From Clavibacter michiganensis (GTDB lineage Bacteria; Actinomycetota; Actinomycetes; Actinomycetales; Microbacteriaceae): DNA of 64,000 nucleotides. The position numbers and the translations under genes are program-made. Under the pieces are notes generated by a model that had not been told where the DNA came from, did not search any database, and saw only the letters and a program-made list of their open reading frames with translations. The stretch spans positions 1-64,000 of the forward strand of contig NZ_CP080437.1 of assembly GCF_021216655.1 (NCBI RefSeq), given 5' to 3'. Numbering within the stretch: the first letter of the stretch is position 1; each line of letters opens with the position of its first letter. This document shows, piece after piece, positions 47,316 through 57,041 of the stretch.

Positions 47316-48269
47316 ATGGCCGTCACGGGGCGCACCCGGCGCCCTCGTCCGTCGCTCGGCCGCATGATCCCCGGGGTCGGCGTCACCGCGGTGGTCGCCT
47401 TCCTCGTCATCGACCTGATCCTCGTCTCGGCCGCGGTGACCCGCACCGGCGGGGGATCCGCCGACGAGGGCACCGCAGCGCCCGCGCCGTCCGCCACCAG
47501 CACCGACGCCGCCGCGAGCCCGACGCCCGCGCCGAGCGCCACCGCGAGCACGACCGTGGCCGCGCCCACCGTCTTCCTCGCGGCGGGGAACGCCGAGGTC
47601 GCCTGGCGCACCACGGGCGGCTCCTGCGCGGGCGAGCCCGCCCGCATCCAGACCACCATCGACGAGGGCCGCACCTGGGACACCCGCTCGACGGGCTCCT
47701 TCGACGCGCGCCGGATCCTCGCCCTGCAGGTGGAGAGCCCGGACGTCGGCAGCATCGTCGCCGACGTGACCGCCGCGTGCACCCGCACCACGCTCCAGAG
47801 CTTCACGGGCGGCGAGTTCTGGCGCGACGCGCCCGCGCTCACGGCGACGACCGCGTACGTCGACCCGGCACAGCCCGGCACGGTGCAGCTCGTCCAGGGC
47901 CCGCGGGACGCTCCGTGCGACGACGCGGTCCAGGTCGTCGACAGCGGCCAGGCCGCCGCCGTCCTCTGCGGATCCGGCGCGCTGCACATCCGCTCGGGCA
48001 GCGGCGACTTCCGCCTGATCGACGCCCCCGGCGTCCTCGCGCTCGCGCTCGGCACGGACGGCATCCTCACGGCGGGCACCGCCGGATCCTGCGCGGGCAC
48101 GAGCGTCGGCCGCATCGTCCCGGCCTCGGGCGCCGTGAGCGTCCTCGGCTGCGCGGCAGCCGCGCCCACCAGCGGATCCGTCGCCCTCTCGGCCGCGGGT
48201 CGCGACGTCTGGCTGCTCACCGGCGACGACTCCGTCAGCATCTCCGCCGACGGCGGGGCCACCTGGTGA
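47316..48269 (+). CDS. Membrane-anchored extracellular protein of unknown function
   Basis: A 317-residue protein. It has a basic N-terminus, one transmembrane helix (about 20-42, VGVTAVVAFLVIDLILVSAA), an Ala/Ser/Thr/Pro stalk (50-85) and an outside domain of repeated beta strands. That domain has BNR/sialidase-like hints (TTIDEGRTWDTRS near 110 and SADGGATW at the very end) and several Cys. It looks like a beta-propeller-type domain that ends at an Asp-box. ATG 47316 is chosen; GTG 47283 is possible. GTGA overlap couples it to the DUF4012 gene. Confidence 0.72.
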   Translation: MAVTGRTRRPRPSLGRMIPGVGVTAVVAFLVIDLILVSAAVTRTGGGSADEGTAAPAPSATSTDAAASPTPAPSATASTTVAAPTVFLAAGNAEVAWRTTGGSCAGEPARIQTTIDEGRTWDTRSTGSFDARRILALQVESPDVGSIVADVTAACTRTTLQSFTGGEFWRDAPALTATTAYVDPAQPGTVQLVQGPRDAPCDDAVQVVDSGQAAAVLCGSGALHIRSGSGDFRLIDAPGVLALALGTDGILTAGTAGSCAGTSVGRIVPASGAVSVLGCAAAAPTSGSVALSAAGRDVWLLTGDDSVSISADGGATW

Positions 48270-50086
48270 CCTCGGCGACCGGCCTCGCGCGGTCGCCGCG
48301 TCGACGCCGTGCTCGGCGCCCCTGGACGCGTCGCCGTGTCGTGACGGTCGCCGGCGCCGCGATCGCCGTCATCCTCGTCCTCTGGATCGCGTGGGTCGCC
48401 GCCCGCGCCCTCCTCGCGCGCGGGGAGCTCGAGCAGGCGGTGCCGCTCGCGTCCTCCGTGCAGAGCGACCTCCTGGCGGGCGACTCCGCGGGAGCGTCGG
48501 CGGACGTCGCGCAGCTGCGCGATCATTCCGCGCGCGCGGTGTCGCTCACGGGGGATCCGATCTGGGCCGTCACCGAGCACGTGCCGTTCGTGGGTCCCAA
48601 CCTCCGCGCCTTCCGCGAGATCTCCGGCATCGTCGACCGGATCGGCGGAGACGCGCTGCAGCCCGTCGTCGGCATCGCCGGCACGCTCGACGTCGCGAGC
48701 CTCACGCCGAAGGACGGGCGGCTCGACCTGGACCCGATCGTGGCCGCGCAGGAGCCCGTCCGCCAGGCCGACGACGCGCTCGACGCGGCGCTGACCGACG
48801 TGACGGCCATCGACACCGGCAGCACCATCCGCCCGGTCGCCGACGCGGTAGGGCGCCTGGAGGAGACGGTGGGCAAGGCCGCGGAGACCCTCGCCGTCGT
48901 GCGCCACGTCACCGACCTCGCGCCTGCAATGCTCGGCGCCGACGGCGACCGCAGCTACCTGCTCATGTTCCAGAACAACGCCGAGGTGCGCTCCACCGGC
49001 GGCATCCCCGGCGCCCTGGCGCTCGTCCGCACGGGCGGCGGTGCGTTCTCGCTCGCCGGCCAGGACTCGGCGCGCGCGTTCCCGCGCCTCGCGGAGCCCG
49101 CCCTGCCGCTGGATCCCCAGACCGCCGGCCTCTACGGCACCATCACCGGCCGCTACATGCAGGACGTCACGCTGACGCCCGAGTTCCCCCAGGCCGCGCC
49201 GCTCGCCGCCGAGATGTGGCGGCTCAAGCACGGCCAGGCTGTCGACGGCGTGATCAGCATCGACCCGGTCGCCCTCTCGTACCTGCTCGAGGCCACCGGA
49301 CCCATCACGCTCGCGACCGGCGACGTGCTGCGATCCGACGACGCCGTCGACCTGCTCCTGCACGACGTCTACCTGCGCTACCCGGACCCGGACGTCCAGG
49401 ACGCGGTCTTCGCGAGCGTCGCCGACTCGGTGTTCGCGAAGGTCTCCTCCGGTGACGTGGATCCGGCCGCGCTCGTGAAGGCGCTGGGGCACGCCGCCGA
49501 GGAGCGTCGCATCCTGATCTGGAACTCCCGCGCCGACGAGCAGGCGACCCTCGACGGCACCACGTTCCAGGGCTCGCTGCCCGCCGACAACGACGAGTCG
49601 ACGGTCTTCGGCGTGTTCCTCAACGACTCGACCGGCGCGAAGATGGACTACTTCCTCTCGCTGCGGACCACGCTCGCGATGGCCATGTGCCGGGACGACG
49701 GCAGGCCGGACTACCGCACCGAGGTGATCCTCGGGTCCACGGCGCCGGCCGACGCGGCCTCGCTGCCCTTCGTGGTCACGGGCGGAGGCGTGTACGGCGT
49801 CGCGCCCGGTGACGTCAAGACGCGCGTGGCGGTGTACGGTCCCCCTGGCACGGTTCCGCTGCGGGTGCACATCGACGGCCAGGAGACGCAGTTCCAGCCG
49901 GAGATCGTGGGCGGGCGGGCCGTCGCGCAGGTCGAGGTGACGCTGAAGCCCGGTCAGGAGGTCCGCATATCGGTGGACACGCTGGGGGACAAAAAGACCG
50001 ACACGCCCCTCTCGATCGTGACCACCCCGGTAATTGACACGATCGCGACAGAGTTCCGCTCCCTGTCGTGCGACCCATCCCAGTAG
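48266..50086 (+). CDS. DUF4012 domain-containing membrane-anchored protein
   Basis: A 606-residue protein with an Arg-rich start, one transmembrane helix (about 27-47, VAGAAIAVILVLWIAWVAAR) and a large outside part. Blocks SYLLMFQNNAEVRSTGGIPG and VDGVISIDPVALSYLLEATG are the DUF4012 signature. The family often sits in exopolysaccharide clusters and resembles LytR-type regions, but no catalytic residues are known. GTG 48266 overlaps the preceding stop (GTGA). It is followed by two small LPxTG proteins. Confidence 0.88.
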   Translation: MTSATGLARSPRRRRARRPWTRRRVVTVAGAAIAVILVLWIAWVAARALLARGELEQAVPLASSVQSDLLAGDSAGASADVAQLRDHSARAVSLTGDPIWAVTEHVPFVGPNLRAFREISGIVDRIGGDALQPVVGIAGTLDVASLTPKDGRLDLDPIVAAQEPVRQADDALDAALTDVTAIDTGSTIRPVADAVGRLEETVGKAAETLAVVRHVTDLAPAMLGADGDRSYLLMFQNNAEVRSTGGIPGALALVRTGGGAFSLAGQDSARAFPRLAEPALPLDPQTAGLYGTITGRYMQDVTLTPEFPQAAPLAAEMWRLKHGQAVDGVISIDPVALSYLLEATGPITLATGDVLRSDDAVDLLLHDVYLRYPDPDVQDAVFASVADSVFAKVSSGDVDPAALVKALGHAAEERRILIWNSRADEQATLDGTTFQGSLPADNDESTVFGVFLNDSTGAKMDYFLSLRTTLAMAMCRDDGRPDYRTEVILGSTAPADAASLPFVVTGGGVYGVAPGDVKTRVAVYGPPGTVPLRVHIDGQETQFQPEIVGGRAVAQVEVTLKPGQEVRISVDTLGDKKTDTPLSIVTTPVIDTIATEFRSLSCDPSQ

Positions 50087-50173
50087 TCTCCTCAGTGGGG
50101 GAATGATCGACGGCGGACCCGAGTCCGCTAGTGGCCCCTATGCACCACGCGCAACTCACACTGGGGGAACCAC

Positions 50174-50758
50174 ATGCTCAAGAAGATCCTCGCCGGGGCG
50201 GCCATCGCCCTCGCCGCGACGTTCACCGTCGCCACCGCCGCCAACGCGGACCCGTACACGCCCGAGGGCGGCGTCTCCGTCAGCGACCCGACCGTCGCGC
50301 CCGGCGAGAGCACCGTCCTGTCCTTCGGGCCCGGTTCGTTCGCTCCCGTCAGCGCCGTCACCATCACCATCACCGGCGAGGACGCGGCCAACGCCACGCT
50401 CGCCTCCTTCCGCACGGCCCCCATGGCCGTGACGACCAACTCCATCACCAAGACCTCGGCCAACGACGGCAGCCTCCGCGTCACCGTCACGCTGCCCGCC
50501 GGTTCCGCCTCGGGCTCCTACGCCCTCACCGGCACGGACGCCCAGGGCAACACCGTCTCCACGACCATCTCGGTCGTCGCGGCCGCCGGCAACGGCACCG
50601 CGACCGGTGGCTCCAGCGCCGACGGCGCCGCGGGCCTCCCCGTCACGGGTGGCCAGCTGCCCGTCGTCCTCATCTGGACCGGCGGCGGCCTGCTGCTGCT
50701 CGGTGCGGCTCTCGTGGTCGTGCTCGCCACGGTCCGTCGCCAGCGCGCCACGGCCTGA
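50174..50758 (+). CDS. Small LPxTG-anchored surface protein (1)
   Basis: A 194-residue secreted protein. The signal peptide (about 1-26) ends ANAD. An Ig-like beta domain covers about 30-135 (TVAPGESTVLSFGPGSFAP, SGSYALTGTDAQGN). A Gly/Ser/Ala linker, LPVTGG, a 21-residue helix and RRQRATA form the sorting signal. ATG at 50174 follows GGGGGA. It is similar in plan to the next protein, so the two are likely diverged duplicates. It ends at a strong terminator. Confidence 0.88.
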   Translation: MLKKILAGAAIALAATFTVATAANADPYTPEGGVSVSDPTVAPGESTVLSFGPGSFAPVSAVTITITGEDAANATLASFRTAPMAVTTNSITKTSANDGSLRVTVTLPAGSASGSYALTGTDAQGNTVSTTISVVAAAGNGTATGGSSADGAAGLPVTGGQLPVVLIWTGGGLLLLGAALVVVLATVRRQRATA

Positions 50759-50805
50759 TCACCATCACGGACAGCGTCGCCTGACTCCCTCCCGGAGTCC
50801 GGTGA

Positions 50806-50841
50806 CGGAAGGCCCCGAGGCATCCGCCTCGGGGCCTTCCG
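50806..50841 (+). terminator. Terminator behind the first small LPxTG gene
   Basis: A 16-bp perfect stem with an ATCC loop. The rest of the 320-base gap 50759-51078 holds a TAGCAT box at 50931-50936 that may serve the next gene. Confidence 0.88.
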
Positions 50842-51078
50842 CCGTCTCCGGGCGCCGTGACCGGGCGGCGGTTGACCCCAGTCCGGGGCCGATCCCGCCC
50901 GCGCGCCTCGGCAGGGGCCGCCGACGCGGCTAGCATCTCGAACGTGGGTTTACCCGACCCGCTGTCTGCCTGAAGGCGTCGACCCGAAATCGCGCGCCGC
51001 GGACACCACCGCCCCGAGGCGATACCCGTCGTGCCCCCGCACGTCCGTCCCGGGCGCATCAGAGAAGGCACACCCGAG

Positions 51079-51621
51079 ATGCTCGCCAAGACCCTGGCGG
51101 GCGCGTTCGTCGCGCTCGCGATCACCGTTTCCGTCCCCGTCGCCGCCCAGGCGGAGAACTACGTCCCCAAGGACTCCACCGTCGCCTGCAGCGGCATGTC
51201 CGTCACCCCGGCCGCCGTCGCCCCCGGCGAGTCGGTCCGGATCGCCGGCGTCGCCGGATCCTTCACCGCAGGCGAGACCGTCGCCGTGCGCCTCTCCGCC
51301 GCGGCCGGCGCACCCGCCGCCGCGGGCGATCCCGCCGCAACCGTCACCGCGGCGGCCGACGGCTCCGTCTCCGGCACGCTCGTCGTCCCGACGACGGCGA
51401 CCGGCACCTGGCGCGCCAACCAGACCGCCGCGTCGGGCGACCACTGGTGCGGCATCGTCTCCGTCGTCCCGGCGAGCACCCGCACGGCTGCGGATGCGGG
51501 CTCGCTCCCCGTCACCGGCGGCACGCTGCCCATCGGCCTCGCGATCACCGGCGGCGGGCTGCTCCTCGCCGGCGCCGCGGCAGCGGGCATCGCGACGGCC
51601 CGCCGTCGCCGCGCGTCCTGA
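51079..51621 (+). CDS. Small LPxTG-anchored surface protein (2)
   Basis: A 180-residue secreted protein. The signal peptide ends AQAE (about residue 24). An Ig-like domain covers about 30-135, with two Cys (VACSGMS and HWCGIV) that could form a disulfide. LPVTGG, a hydrophobic helix and ARRRRAS make the sorting signal. ATG at 51079 has GAGAAGG upstream; the longer frame from 51031 lacks a site. The plan matches the protein at 50174. Confidence 0.87.
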   Translation: MLAKTLAGAFVALAITVSVPVAAQAENYVPKDSTVACSGMSVTPAAVAPGESVRIAGVAGSFTAGETVAVRLSAAAGAPAAAGDPAATVTAAADGSVSGTLVVPTTATGTWRANQTAASGDHWCGIVSVVPASTRTAADAGSLPVTGGTLPIGLAITGGGLLLAGAAAAGIATARRRRAS

Positions 51622-51643
51622 CGCCCGACGCCGCTCCCGACCC

Positions 51644-51683
51644 GACGCGGGCGGATCCGATCACGACCGGATCCGCCCGCGTC
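51644..51683. terminator. Bidirectional terminator between LPxTG (2) and VanZ
   Basis: A 16-bp perfect stem (GACGCGGGCGGATCCG and its complement) with an 8-base loop. The loop contains the stop codon of the minus-strand VanZ gene, whose last codons form one arm. Confidence 0.88.
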
Positions 51684-52188
51684 GTCGCGTCCGCGCCGCG
51701 ATGACCGCCGCCGCCGTCGCACCGAGGAGAGCGCCGGCGCCGTTGGCCGCCACGTCGGTGCCGGATGCCACGCGCGCCGGCAGGAACGCGCCCTGCGCGA
51801 GCTCGACCGAGGCCGACATGGCGGTCCCGGCGAGCACGACGATCCACCAGCGCGGAGCCCCGAAGGCGAGCACGCCGAGCATGCCGAGCGGCGTGAACAG
51901 GGCGACGTTCGCGACCTCCTCGATCATCGAGTAGCGGAACCCGGGGATCCCGTGGTGCTGCACGAACACCACGCCGCGCATCAGGTAGGGGTACACGCCG
52001 CGGTCGACGCTGTCCGGGGTGAGCGTGACCAGCCCGATCAGGGCGACGTACGCCAGGAGCAGCGCGGTCGCCTGCCGCCGGCGGATGCGTCTGCGCTCGC
52101 GGTCCCGCCGCGCGCCCCAGGTCGAACGGCCGGTCGCGGTGCCCTCGGCCGTCGCGCCCGGTGGGGGAGCGGGGGCGGCGGGATCCAT
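51661..52188 (-). CDS. VanZ-family membrane protein
   Basis: A 175-residue protein with a basic N-terminus and four hydrophobic segments. The blocks [30 protein letters not shown] and [20 protein letters not shown] are the VanZ-like signature. Distant kin give teicoplanin resistance, but most members are of unknown role in the cell envelope. ATG at 52188. Its end is encoded inside the terminator shared with the LPxTG gene. Confidence 0.88.
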   Translation of the reverse strand: MDPAAPAPPPGATAEGTATGRSTWGARRDRERRRIRRRQATALLLAYVALIGLVTLTPDSVDRGVYPYLMRGVVFVQHHGIPGFRYSMIEEVANVALFTPLGMLGVLAFGAPRWWIVVLAGTAMSASVELAQGAFLPARVASGTDVAANGAGALLGATAAAVIAARTRRRGRIRS

Positions 52189-52256
52189 CAGGGCCGCAGC
52201 CTAGCAACGCGCCCCCGGTGGGGAATGCGTCGCGGATCGCGCCCGTTCTCCCCGGG

Positions 52257-53288
52257 GTGACCCACCTCGAACGCGTGCCCCTGGACGTCCTCGACCTCGC
52301 TCCCCGTCCCTTCGGCGGCACGAACGCCGACGCGGTCGGGGGCAGCATCCGCCTCGCGCAGGCAGCCGAGGCCGCGGGGTACTCGAGGTTCTGGGTGGCC
52401 GAGCACCACGGCATGCCGGGGATCGCGAGCTCCGCCCCGGCCGTCCTCCTGGCGGGCATCGCCGCCCGCACCTCCACCATCCGCGTCGGCAGCGGCGGCG
52501 TCATGCTGCCGAACCACACGCCGCTCGTCGTCGCCGAGCAGTTCGGGACGCTCCGCGCGCTCTACGGCGACCGCATCGACCTCGGCATCGGCCGGGCCCC
52601 CGGCACCGACGGCGCGACCGCGATGGCGCTCCGCCGCAGCGAGGCGGGCCTCGGCGTCGACGACTTCCCGCAGCAGCTGGTCGACCTGGTCGGCTTCTTC
52701 ACGGGCGGCATGGCGGACGACAACCCGCTGCGCGGGATCACGGCCGTCCCGGGGCTCGGTGACCGCCCGCAGATGTGGCTGCTGGGATCCAGCGGCTACT
52801 CCGCGCAGGTCGCCGCCGCCCTCGGGATCCGCTTCGCCTTCGCGCACCACTTCGCCGGCGACCGCACGGAGCAGGCGCTCGCGCTGTACCGCGAGCGCTT
52901 CGAGCCGAGCGACGACCTCGCCGCGCCGCTCAGCGCCATCGCGGTGAGCGTCATCGCCGACGAGGACCCGGACGTCGTCGAGCGCGAGGCGCGCGCGGGT
53001 CGCATCACGTGGCTCCGCATGCGCCAGGGCGGGAAGCCCCAGCCCGTGGATCCGGCCGAGGCCGCCGCGTACGAGTTCAGCGACCTCGAGCGCGAGATCA
53101 TCGGGGCGCGCGACCGCCGGCAGGCCATCGGCTCGCCGGAGGCCGTGCGGATCGGCCTCGAGCGCCTGCTCGCGAGCACGGGTGCCGACGAGCTCATCGT
53201 CGCCCCGTCGTCCACGACGCTCGAGCACCGCATCCGGACGCTCCGCATCGTGCGCGATCTGGCCATCGGCGAGGTCAGCGCCGCCTGA
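52257..53288 (+). CDS. LLM-class flavin-dependent oxidoreductase
   Basis: A 343-residue bacterial luciferase-like monooxygenase. Family blocks: [55 protein letters not shown] (here [20 protein letters not shown]) and [24 protein letters not shown]2 and O2 would be used; the substrate is unknown. GTG 52257 is taken as start, although the ribosome-binding site is weak and GTG 52275 is possible. It stands alone, divergent from VanZ. Confidence 0.9.
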   Translation: MTHLERVPLDVLDLAPRPFGGTNADAVGGSIRLAQAAEAAGYSRFWVAEHHGMPGIASSAPAVLLAGIAARTSTIRVGSGGVMLPNHTPLVVAEQFGTLRALYGDRIDLGIGRAPGTDGATAMALRRSEAGLGVDDFPQQLVDLVGFFTGGMADDNPLRGITAVPGLGDRPQMWLLGSSGYSAQVAAALGIRFAFAHHFAGDRTEQALALYRERFEPSDDLAAPLSAIAVSVIADEDPDVVEREARAGRITWLRMRQGGKPQPVDPAEAAAYEFSDLEREIIGARDRRQAIGSPEAVRIGLERLLASTGADELIVAPSSTTLEHRIRTLRIVRDLAIGEVSAA

Positions 53289-53380
53289 TCGTACGTGCAC
53301 TCATCACATTTCGGCCACGGGGAGCTGAGACCCTCCCTGAGGCGGATGTGGCGCCTCCGGGCGCGGGTTAGATTCGTACC

Positions 53381-55615
53381 ATGAGGAAAACTGACCTGAC
53401 CATCTCGACCCGGTTGGGCGCGTTCCTCGGACTCGTCGGCATGAGCACCATCGCCGGCGTGCTCGTCGCCGCCATGGTGACCCCGGCCATCGCCGTCTCC
53501 GGCATCGCGGCCAACAGCACCATCGGCGTCTTCGAGGACATCCCCGACAACCTGCAGATCGACAACCTGGCGCAGAAGACCGTGCTGTTCGCCAAGCAGG
53601 GCGACAGCCAAGTGCCCTTCGCCGAGTTCTTCTCGCAGGACCGCGAGGAGGTCCCGTGGGAGGCCGTCTCGTCGTACGCCAAGGACGCCGCGATCGCGAC
53701 GGAGGACCCCCGCTACTACGAGCACGGCGGCGTCGACGTCCTCTCGGCCGCACGCGCGCTCGCGCAGAACGTCCTGAACAAGGAGGTCCAGTCGGGGGCC
53801 TCCACCATCACGATGCAGTACGTCCGCAACGTCCTGGTCCAGAAGGCCCAGAACATGGTCGACTCCTCCGACGAGGCCACGCAGGCCGAGGGCCGCAAGG
53901 CATTCAAGGAGGCCACCCAGCCCGACATGCCCCGCAAGCTCAAGGAGATGCGGATGGCGATCGGGGTGGAGAAGAAGTACTCCAAGAACGAGATCCTCCT
54001 CGCGTACCTCAACATCGCGAACTTCGGCAGCCGCGTCTACGGCATCGAATCCGCGGCGCGCTACTACTTCAACGTCTCCGCCGCCGACCTCACGCTGGAG
54101 CAGGCCGCGAGCCTGATCGCCACGGTCAACGCGCCCGAGGTCTTCAAGATCGACAACCCGGACAACCTCGAGCGCAACAAGGAGCGCCGCGACCTCCTGC
54201 TGCGGAACATGCTCAAGGAGCAGAAGATCACGCAGGAGCAGTACGACACGGCGTCGGCCGCCGCGATCACGCCGACGATCACGCCCTCCACGAGCGGCTG
54301 CATCCAGGCCAACCCGATCTCCGCCGCCTACTTCTGCGACTACGTGAAGAACGAGATCCTCACGAACCCGGAGTTCGGCGCGACCCCGGCCGAGCGCGAC
54401 GCCGTCCTCAAGCGCGGCGGCATGCAGGTGTACACGACGCTCGACCTCGACATCCAGGGCAACGCGGCGGAGCAGATGCGCAAGCAGGTGCCGACGACCG
54501 CGCGCTTCACGAAGATCGGCGGATCCGTGGTCTCCCGCGAGGTGAAGACCGGCCGCATCATCGCGATGGCGCAGAACACGGACTACGGCGTCGCCCAGGA
54601 CCAGCCCGGCGTCACCGAGATCAACTACGCGGCGGACAAGGCGCACGGCGGCTCCGCCGGCTTCCAGGTGGGATCGACGTACAAGATCTTCACGCTCGTC
54701 GACTGGCTGAAGAGCGGGAAGTCGATCTACCAGACGGTCAACGCCTCGAAGACCACGTGGTCGGCCAGCGAGTTCACCCGCTGCGGCGACAACCTCGCCG
54801 GATCCCCGGACTACAAGGTCACCAACGACACCAACACCGGCGCCACGTCGAACCAGAACGTGCTCGCCGCCACCGTCGCCTCCGTCAACTCGGCCTTCGT
54901 CGCGATGGCGAGCCAGCTCGACCTGTGCGACATCAGCAAGACGGCGACCGACATGGGCGCGTACAACGCGGACAAGCGCGACCTGTCGAGCTTCCCGTCC
55001 GACGTCGTCGGCTCGGGCGGCAACACGGTCGCCCCGCTCCAGATGGCCACCGCCTTCGCCTCCGTGGCGAACCAGGGCACGATGTGCAAGCCCATCGCGA
55101 TCGACAAGGTCGTCCTCCCGGACGAGTCGGAGCTCGTGACCCCGAAGAGCGAGTGCGCGCAGGCCATGAGCCCCGAGGTCGCCAACACGGCCGCCTTCAC
55201 GCTCAAGGCCGTCATGGGCGGCACGGGCTCGGCGTCGAACCCTCGGGACGGCACCGAGATCATGGGCAAGACGGGCACGACCGACCGGTCGAAGGACACC
55301 TGGTTCGTGGGATCCTCGACCGAGGTCACCACGGCCGTCTGGGTCGGCAACGTCGAGGGCTTCGCGTCCATGCGCCGCAACGTCCTCAACGGCTCGGCAG
55401 CGGACAGCGCGCGTCACCGGATCTTCAAGCCGCTGCAGACGTTCATCGACGACCGCTACCCGGCCGCGGGCTTCCCCGCGCCGAGCAGCACGCTGACGAA
55501 GCGGCCCTACGTGCCGCCGGCACCGAAGCCCACGCAGTCGGCGGTGCCCACGGCACCCGAGGCGCCCGCCGCCCCGGCGGCGCCCGCCCAGCCCGCCCCT
55601 CCCGCGGAGGGGTGA
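53381..55615 (+). CDS. Class A penicillin-binding protein without PASTA domains
   Basis: A 744-residue bifunctional peptidoglycan synthase. It has an N-terminal membrane anchor (about 10-40) and a GT51 glycosyltransferase with ATEDPRYYEHGG (Glu108) and QSGASTITMQYVRNVL. A transpeptidase domain follows with GSTYK (Ser432), SVN and GKTGTTDRSKDTW. A Pro/Ala tail ends the protein. ATG at 53381 lies six bases after TAGATT (53369-53374), so leaderless. It is clearly related to the PBP at 58679-61219, which carries PASTA repeats. Confidence 0.95.
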   Translation: MRKTDLTISTRLGAFLGLVGMSTIAGVLVAAMVTPAIAVSGIAANSTIGVFEDIPDNLQIDNLAQKTVLFAKQGDSQVPFAEFFSQDREEVPWEAVSSYAKDAAIATEDPRYYEHGGVDVLSAARALAQNVLNKEVQSGASTITMQYVRNVLVQKAQNMVDSSDEATQAEGRKAFKEATQPDMPRKLKEMRMAIGVEKKYSKNEILLAYLNIANFGSRVYGIESAARYYFNVSAADLTLEQAASLIATVNAPEVFKIDNPDNLERNKERRDLLLRNMLKEQKITQEQYDTASAAAITPTITPSTSGCIQANPISAAYFCDYVKNEILTNPEFGATPAERDAVLKRGGMQVYTTLDLDIQGNAAEQMRKQVPTTARFTKIGGSVVSREVKTGRIIAMAQNTDYGVAQDQPGVTEINYAADKAHGGSAGFQVGSTYKIFTLVDWLKSGKSIYQTVNASKTTWSASEFTRCGDNLAGSPDYKVTNDTNTGATSNQNVLAATVASVNSAFVAMASQLDLCDISKTATDMGAYNADKRDLSSFPSDVVGSGGNTVAPLQMATAFASVANQGTMCKPIAIDKVVLPDESELVTPKSECAQAMSPEVANTAAFTLKAVMGGTGSASNPRDGTEIMGKTGTTDRSKDTWFVGSSTEVTTAVWVGNVEGFASMRRNVLNGSAADSARHRIFKPLQTFIDDRYPAAGFPAPSSTLTKRPYVPPAPKPTQSAVPTAPEAPAAPAAPAQPAPPAEG

Positions 55616-55641
55616 GCCCGCGCTCGACGGGGAGCGCGCGC

Positions 55642-55673
55642 CGACGGCCGTCGCCTCCGGGCGGCGGCCGTCG
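55642..55673 (+). terminator. Terminator of the penicillin-binding protein gene
   Basis: A 14-bp stem with one G-U pair and a TCCG loop, 26 bases after the stop codon. A TAGACT box at about 55719 may be the promoter of the next gene. Confidence 0.8.
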
Positions 55674-55760
55674 TGCTGCGCGTGGCCAGGTCCCGGATCC
55701 CGCGCATCGAGCCCCTCGTAGACTGGACGACCGCTTGACCACCGACCCGGGAAGGCCATC

Positions 55761-57041
55761 ATGACCGGGACCCCGACGTCCGCACCTGCACGAGTGCGCA
55801 CGGTCCTGCCCGGCATCGAGGGGCTCCGCGGGGTCGCCGCCGTCGCCGTGCTGCTGTACCACGTGCAGCGCCAGCTGGCCCGGCCGACCACCGACGTCCC
55901 GCTCGTCGGCGAGGTCGCGTTCTTCAGCCACGGCGTCACGCTGTTCTTCGTGCTGAGCGGCTTCCTGCTGTTCCTGCCGTTCGCGCGGGGACTCGTCGAC
56001 GGCGACGCCATGCCGCGCCTGTCGCGGTACGCCGCGAACCGCATGCTACGTGTGTTCCCGGGCTACATCGTGGTGCTGCTGCTCGTGAGCCTCGTGCTGC
56101 GCGTCGCGATCCTGCCGCGCGAGACCCGCGACGCCGGCATCTCGGTCGGCACACTCGGACCGGTCGACACGATCGTGAACGCGCTGCTGCTGCAGGGCTA
56201 CGCACCGCGCACGCTGCGCAGCGGCATCGAGGTCGCGTGGACGCTCGCCGTCGAGGTCTCCTTCTACGTGCTGCTGCCCGTCGTCGCGCTCCTTGCTGCA
56301 CGGCTCCTTCGCGGGCGCCCGACGTGGATCCGCGCCCTCGCCCCCGCGGCCGTCCTCCTGCTGATCGGGGTGGGGGGCAAGGTGTGGTCGATGATCGCGC
56401 AGGCGCCGCTCGGTCACCGCGGGCGCCTCGCGAGCGAGTGGGGCGTCACGTGGGAGGCCGTGGCCAACCGCAGCATCCTCGTGCACGCGGACCTCTTCGC
56501 CTACGGCATGGCGGCCGCCGTCGTCCTGCTCGCGCTGTCCGCGGACGAGGGCCTGCGCGACCGCGTCGCGGCCTGGCGCGTGCCCGCCGGGATCCTCGCC
56601 GCCGCGCTCATCGTCGTCGCCTCCGAGGCGCCCGTGGGCGCGTTCGAGGAGAGCATCGTGGCCGCCTCGTGCGCGACGCTGTTGCTCCTCGTGGCGCTGC
56701 CGCGGCGCGGGGGATCCCTCGGCCCGGTGACGCGGTTCCTCGAGCTCCGGTGGATCGCCTGGCTCGGCACGATCTCGTTCAGCGTGTACCTCTGGCACCT
56801 GCCGGTGATCCGCTTCCTCCGCCGCGCGGGCCTCGTGCTGCCGGACACGCTCGCCGGCTTCGCCCTCAACACGCTCGTGGTGGGGGCGGTGACGCTCTCG
56901 CTGTCGGCGGCGACGTACTACGCGATCGAGCGGCCGGCGCTGCGGCTGAAGGACGCCGACCGTCGATCGGTGCGACGTCGCCGTGGGCACGTCACGCCCT
57001 CCGAGAGCGCGCGGTCGGCCTCGCGGGAGGAGCGGCGATGA
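55761..57041 (+). CDS. Acyltransferase family 3 (OafA-like) membrane protein
   Basis: A 426-residue multi-pass protein with about ten helices. The N-terminal signature GIEGLRGVAAVAVLLYHV carries the conserved His. FFSHGVTLFFVLSGFLLFLPF and the late SFSVYLWHLPVIRFLRRAGL are also typical. It would transfer acyl groups to surface glycans or peptidoglycan; the neighbouring PBPs fit a wall role (inference). ATG 55761 follows GGGAAGG. It overlaps the next gene as ATGA. Confidence 0.9.
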   Translation: MTGTPTSAPARVRTVLPGIEGLRGVAAVAVLLYHVQRQLARPTTDVPLVGEVAFFSHGVTLFFVLSGFLLFLPFARGLVDGDAMPRLSRYAANRMLRVFPGYIVVLLLVSLVLRVAILPRETRDAGISVGTLGPVDTIVNALLLQGYAPRTLRSGIEVAWTLAVEVSFYVLLPVVALLAARLLRGRPTWIRALAPAAVLLLIGVGGKVWSMIAQAPLGHRGRLASEWGVTWEAVANRSILVHADLFAYGMAAAVVLLALSADEGLRDRVAAWRVPAGILAAALIVVASEAPVGAFEESIVAASCATLLLLVALPRRGGSLGPVTRFLELRWIAWLGTISFSVYLWHLPVIRFLRRAGLVLPDTLAGFALNTLVVGAVTLSLSAATYYAIERPALRLKDADRRSVRRRRGHVTPSESARSASREERR

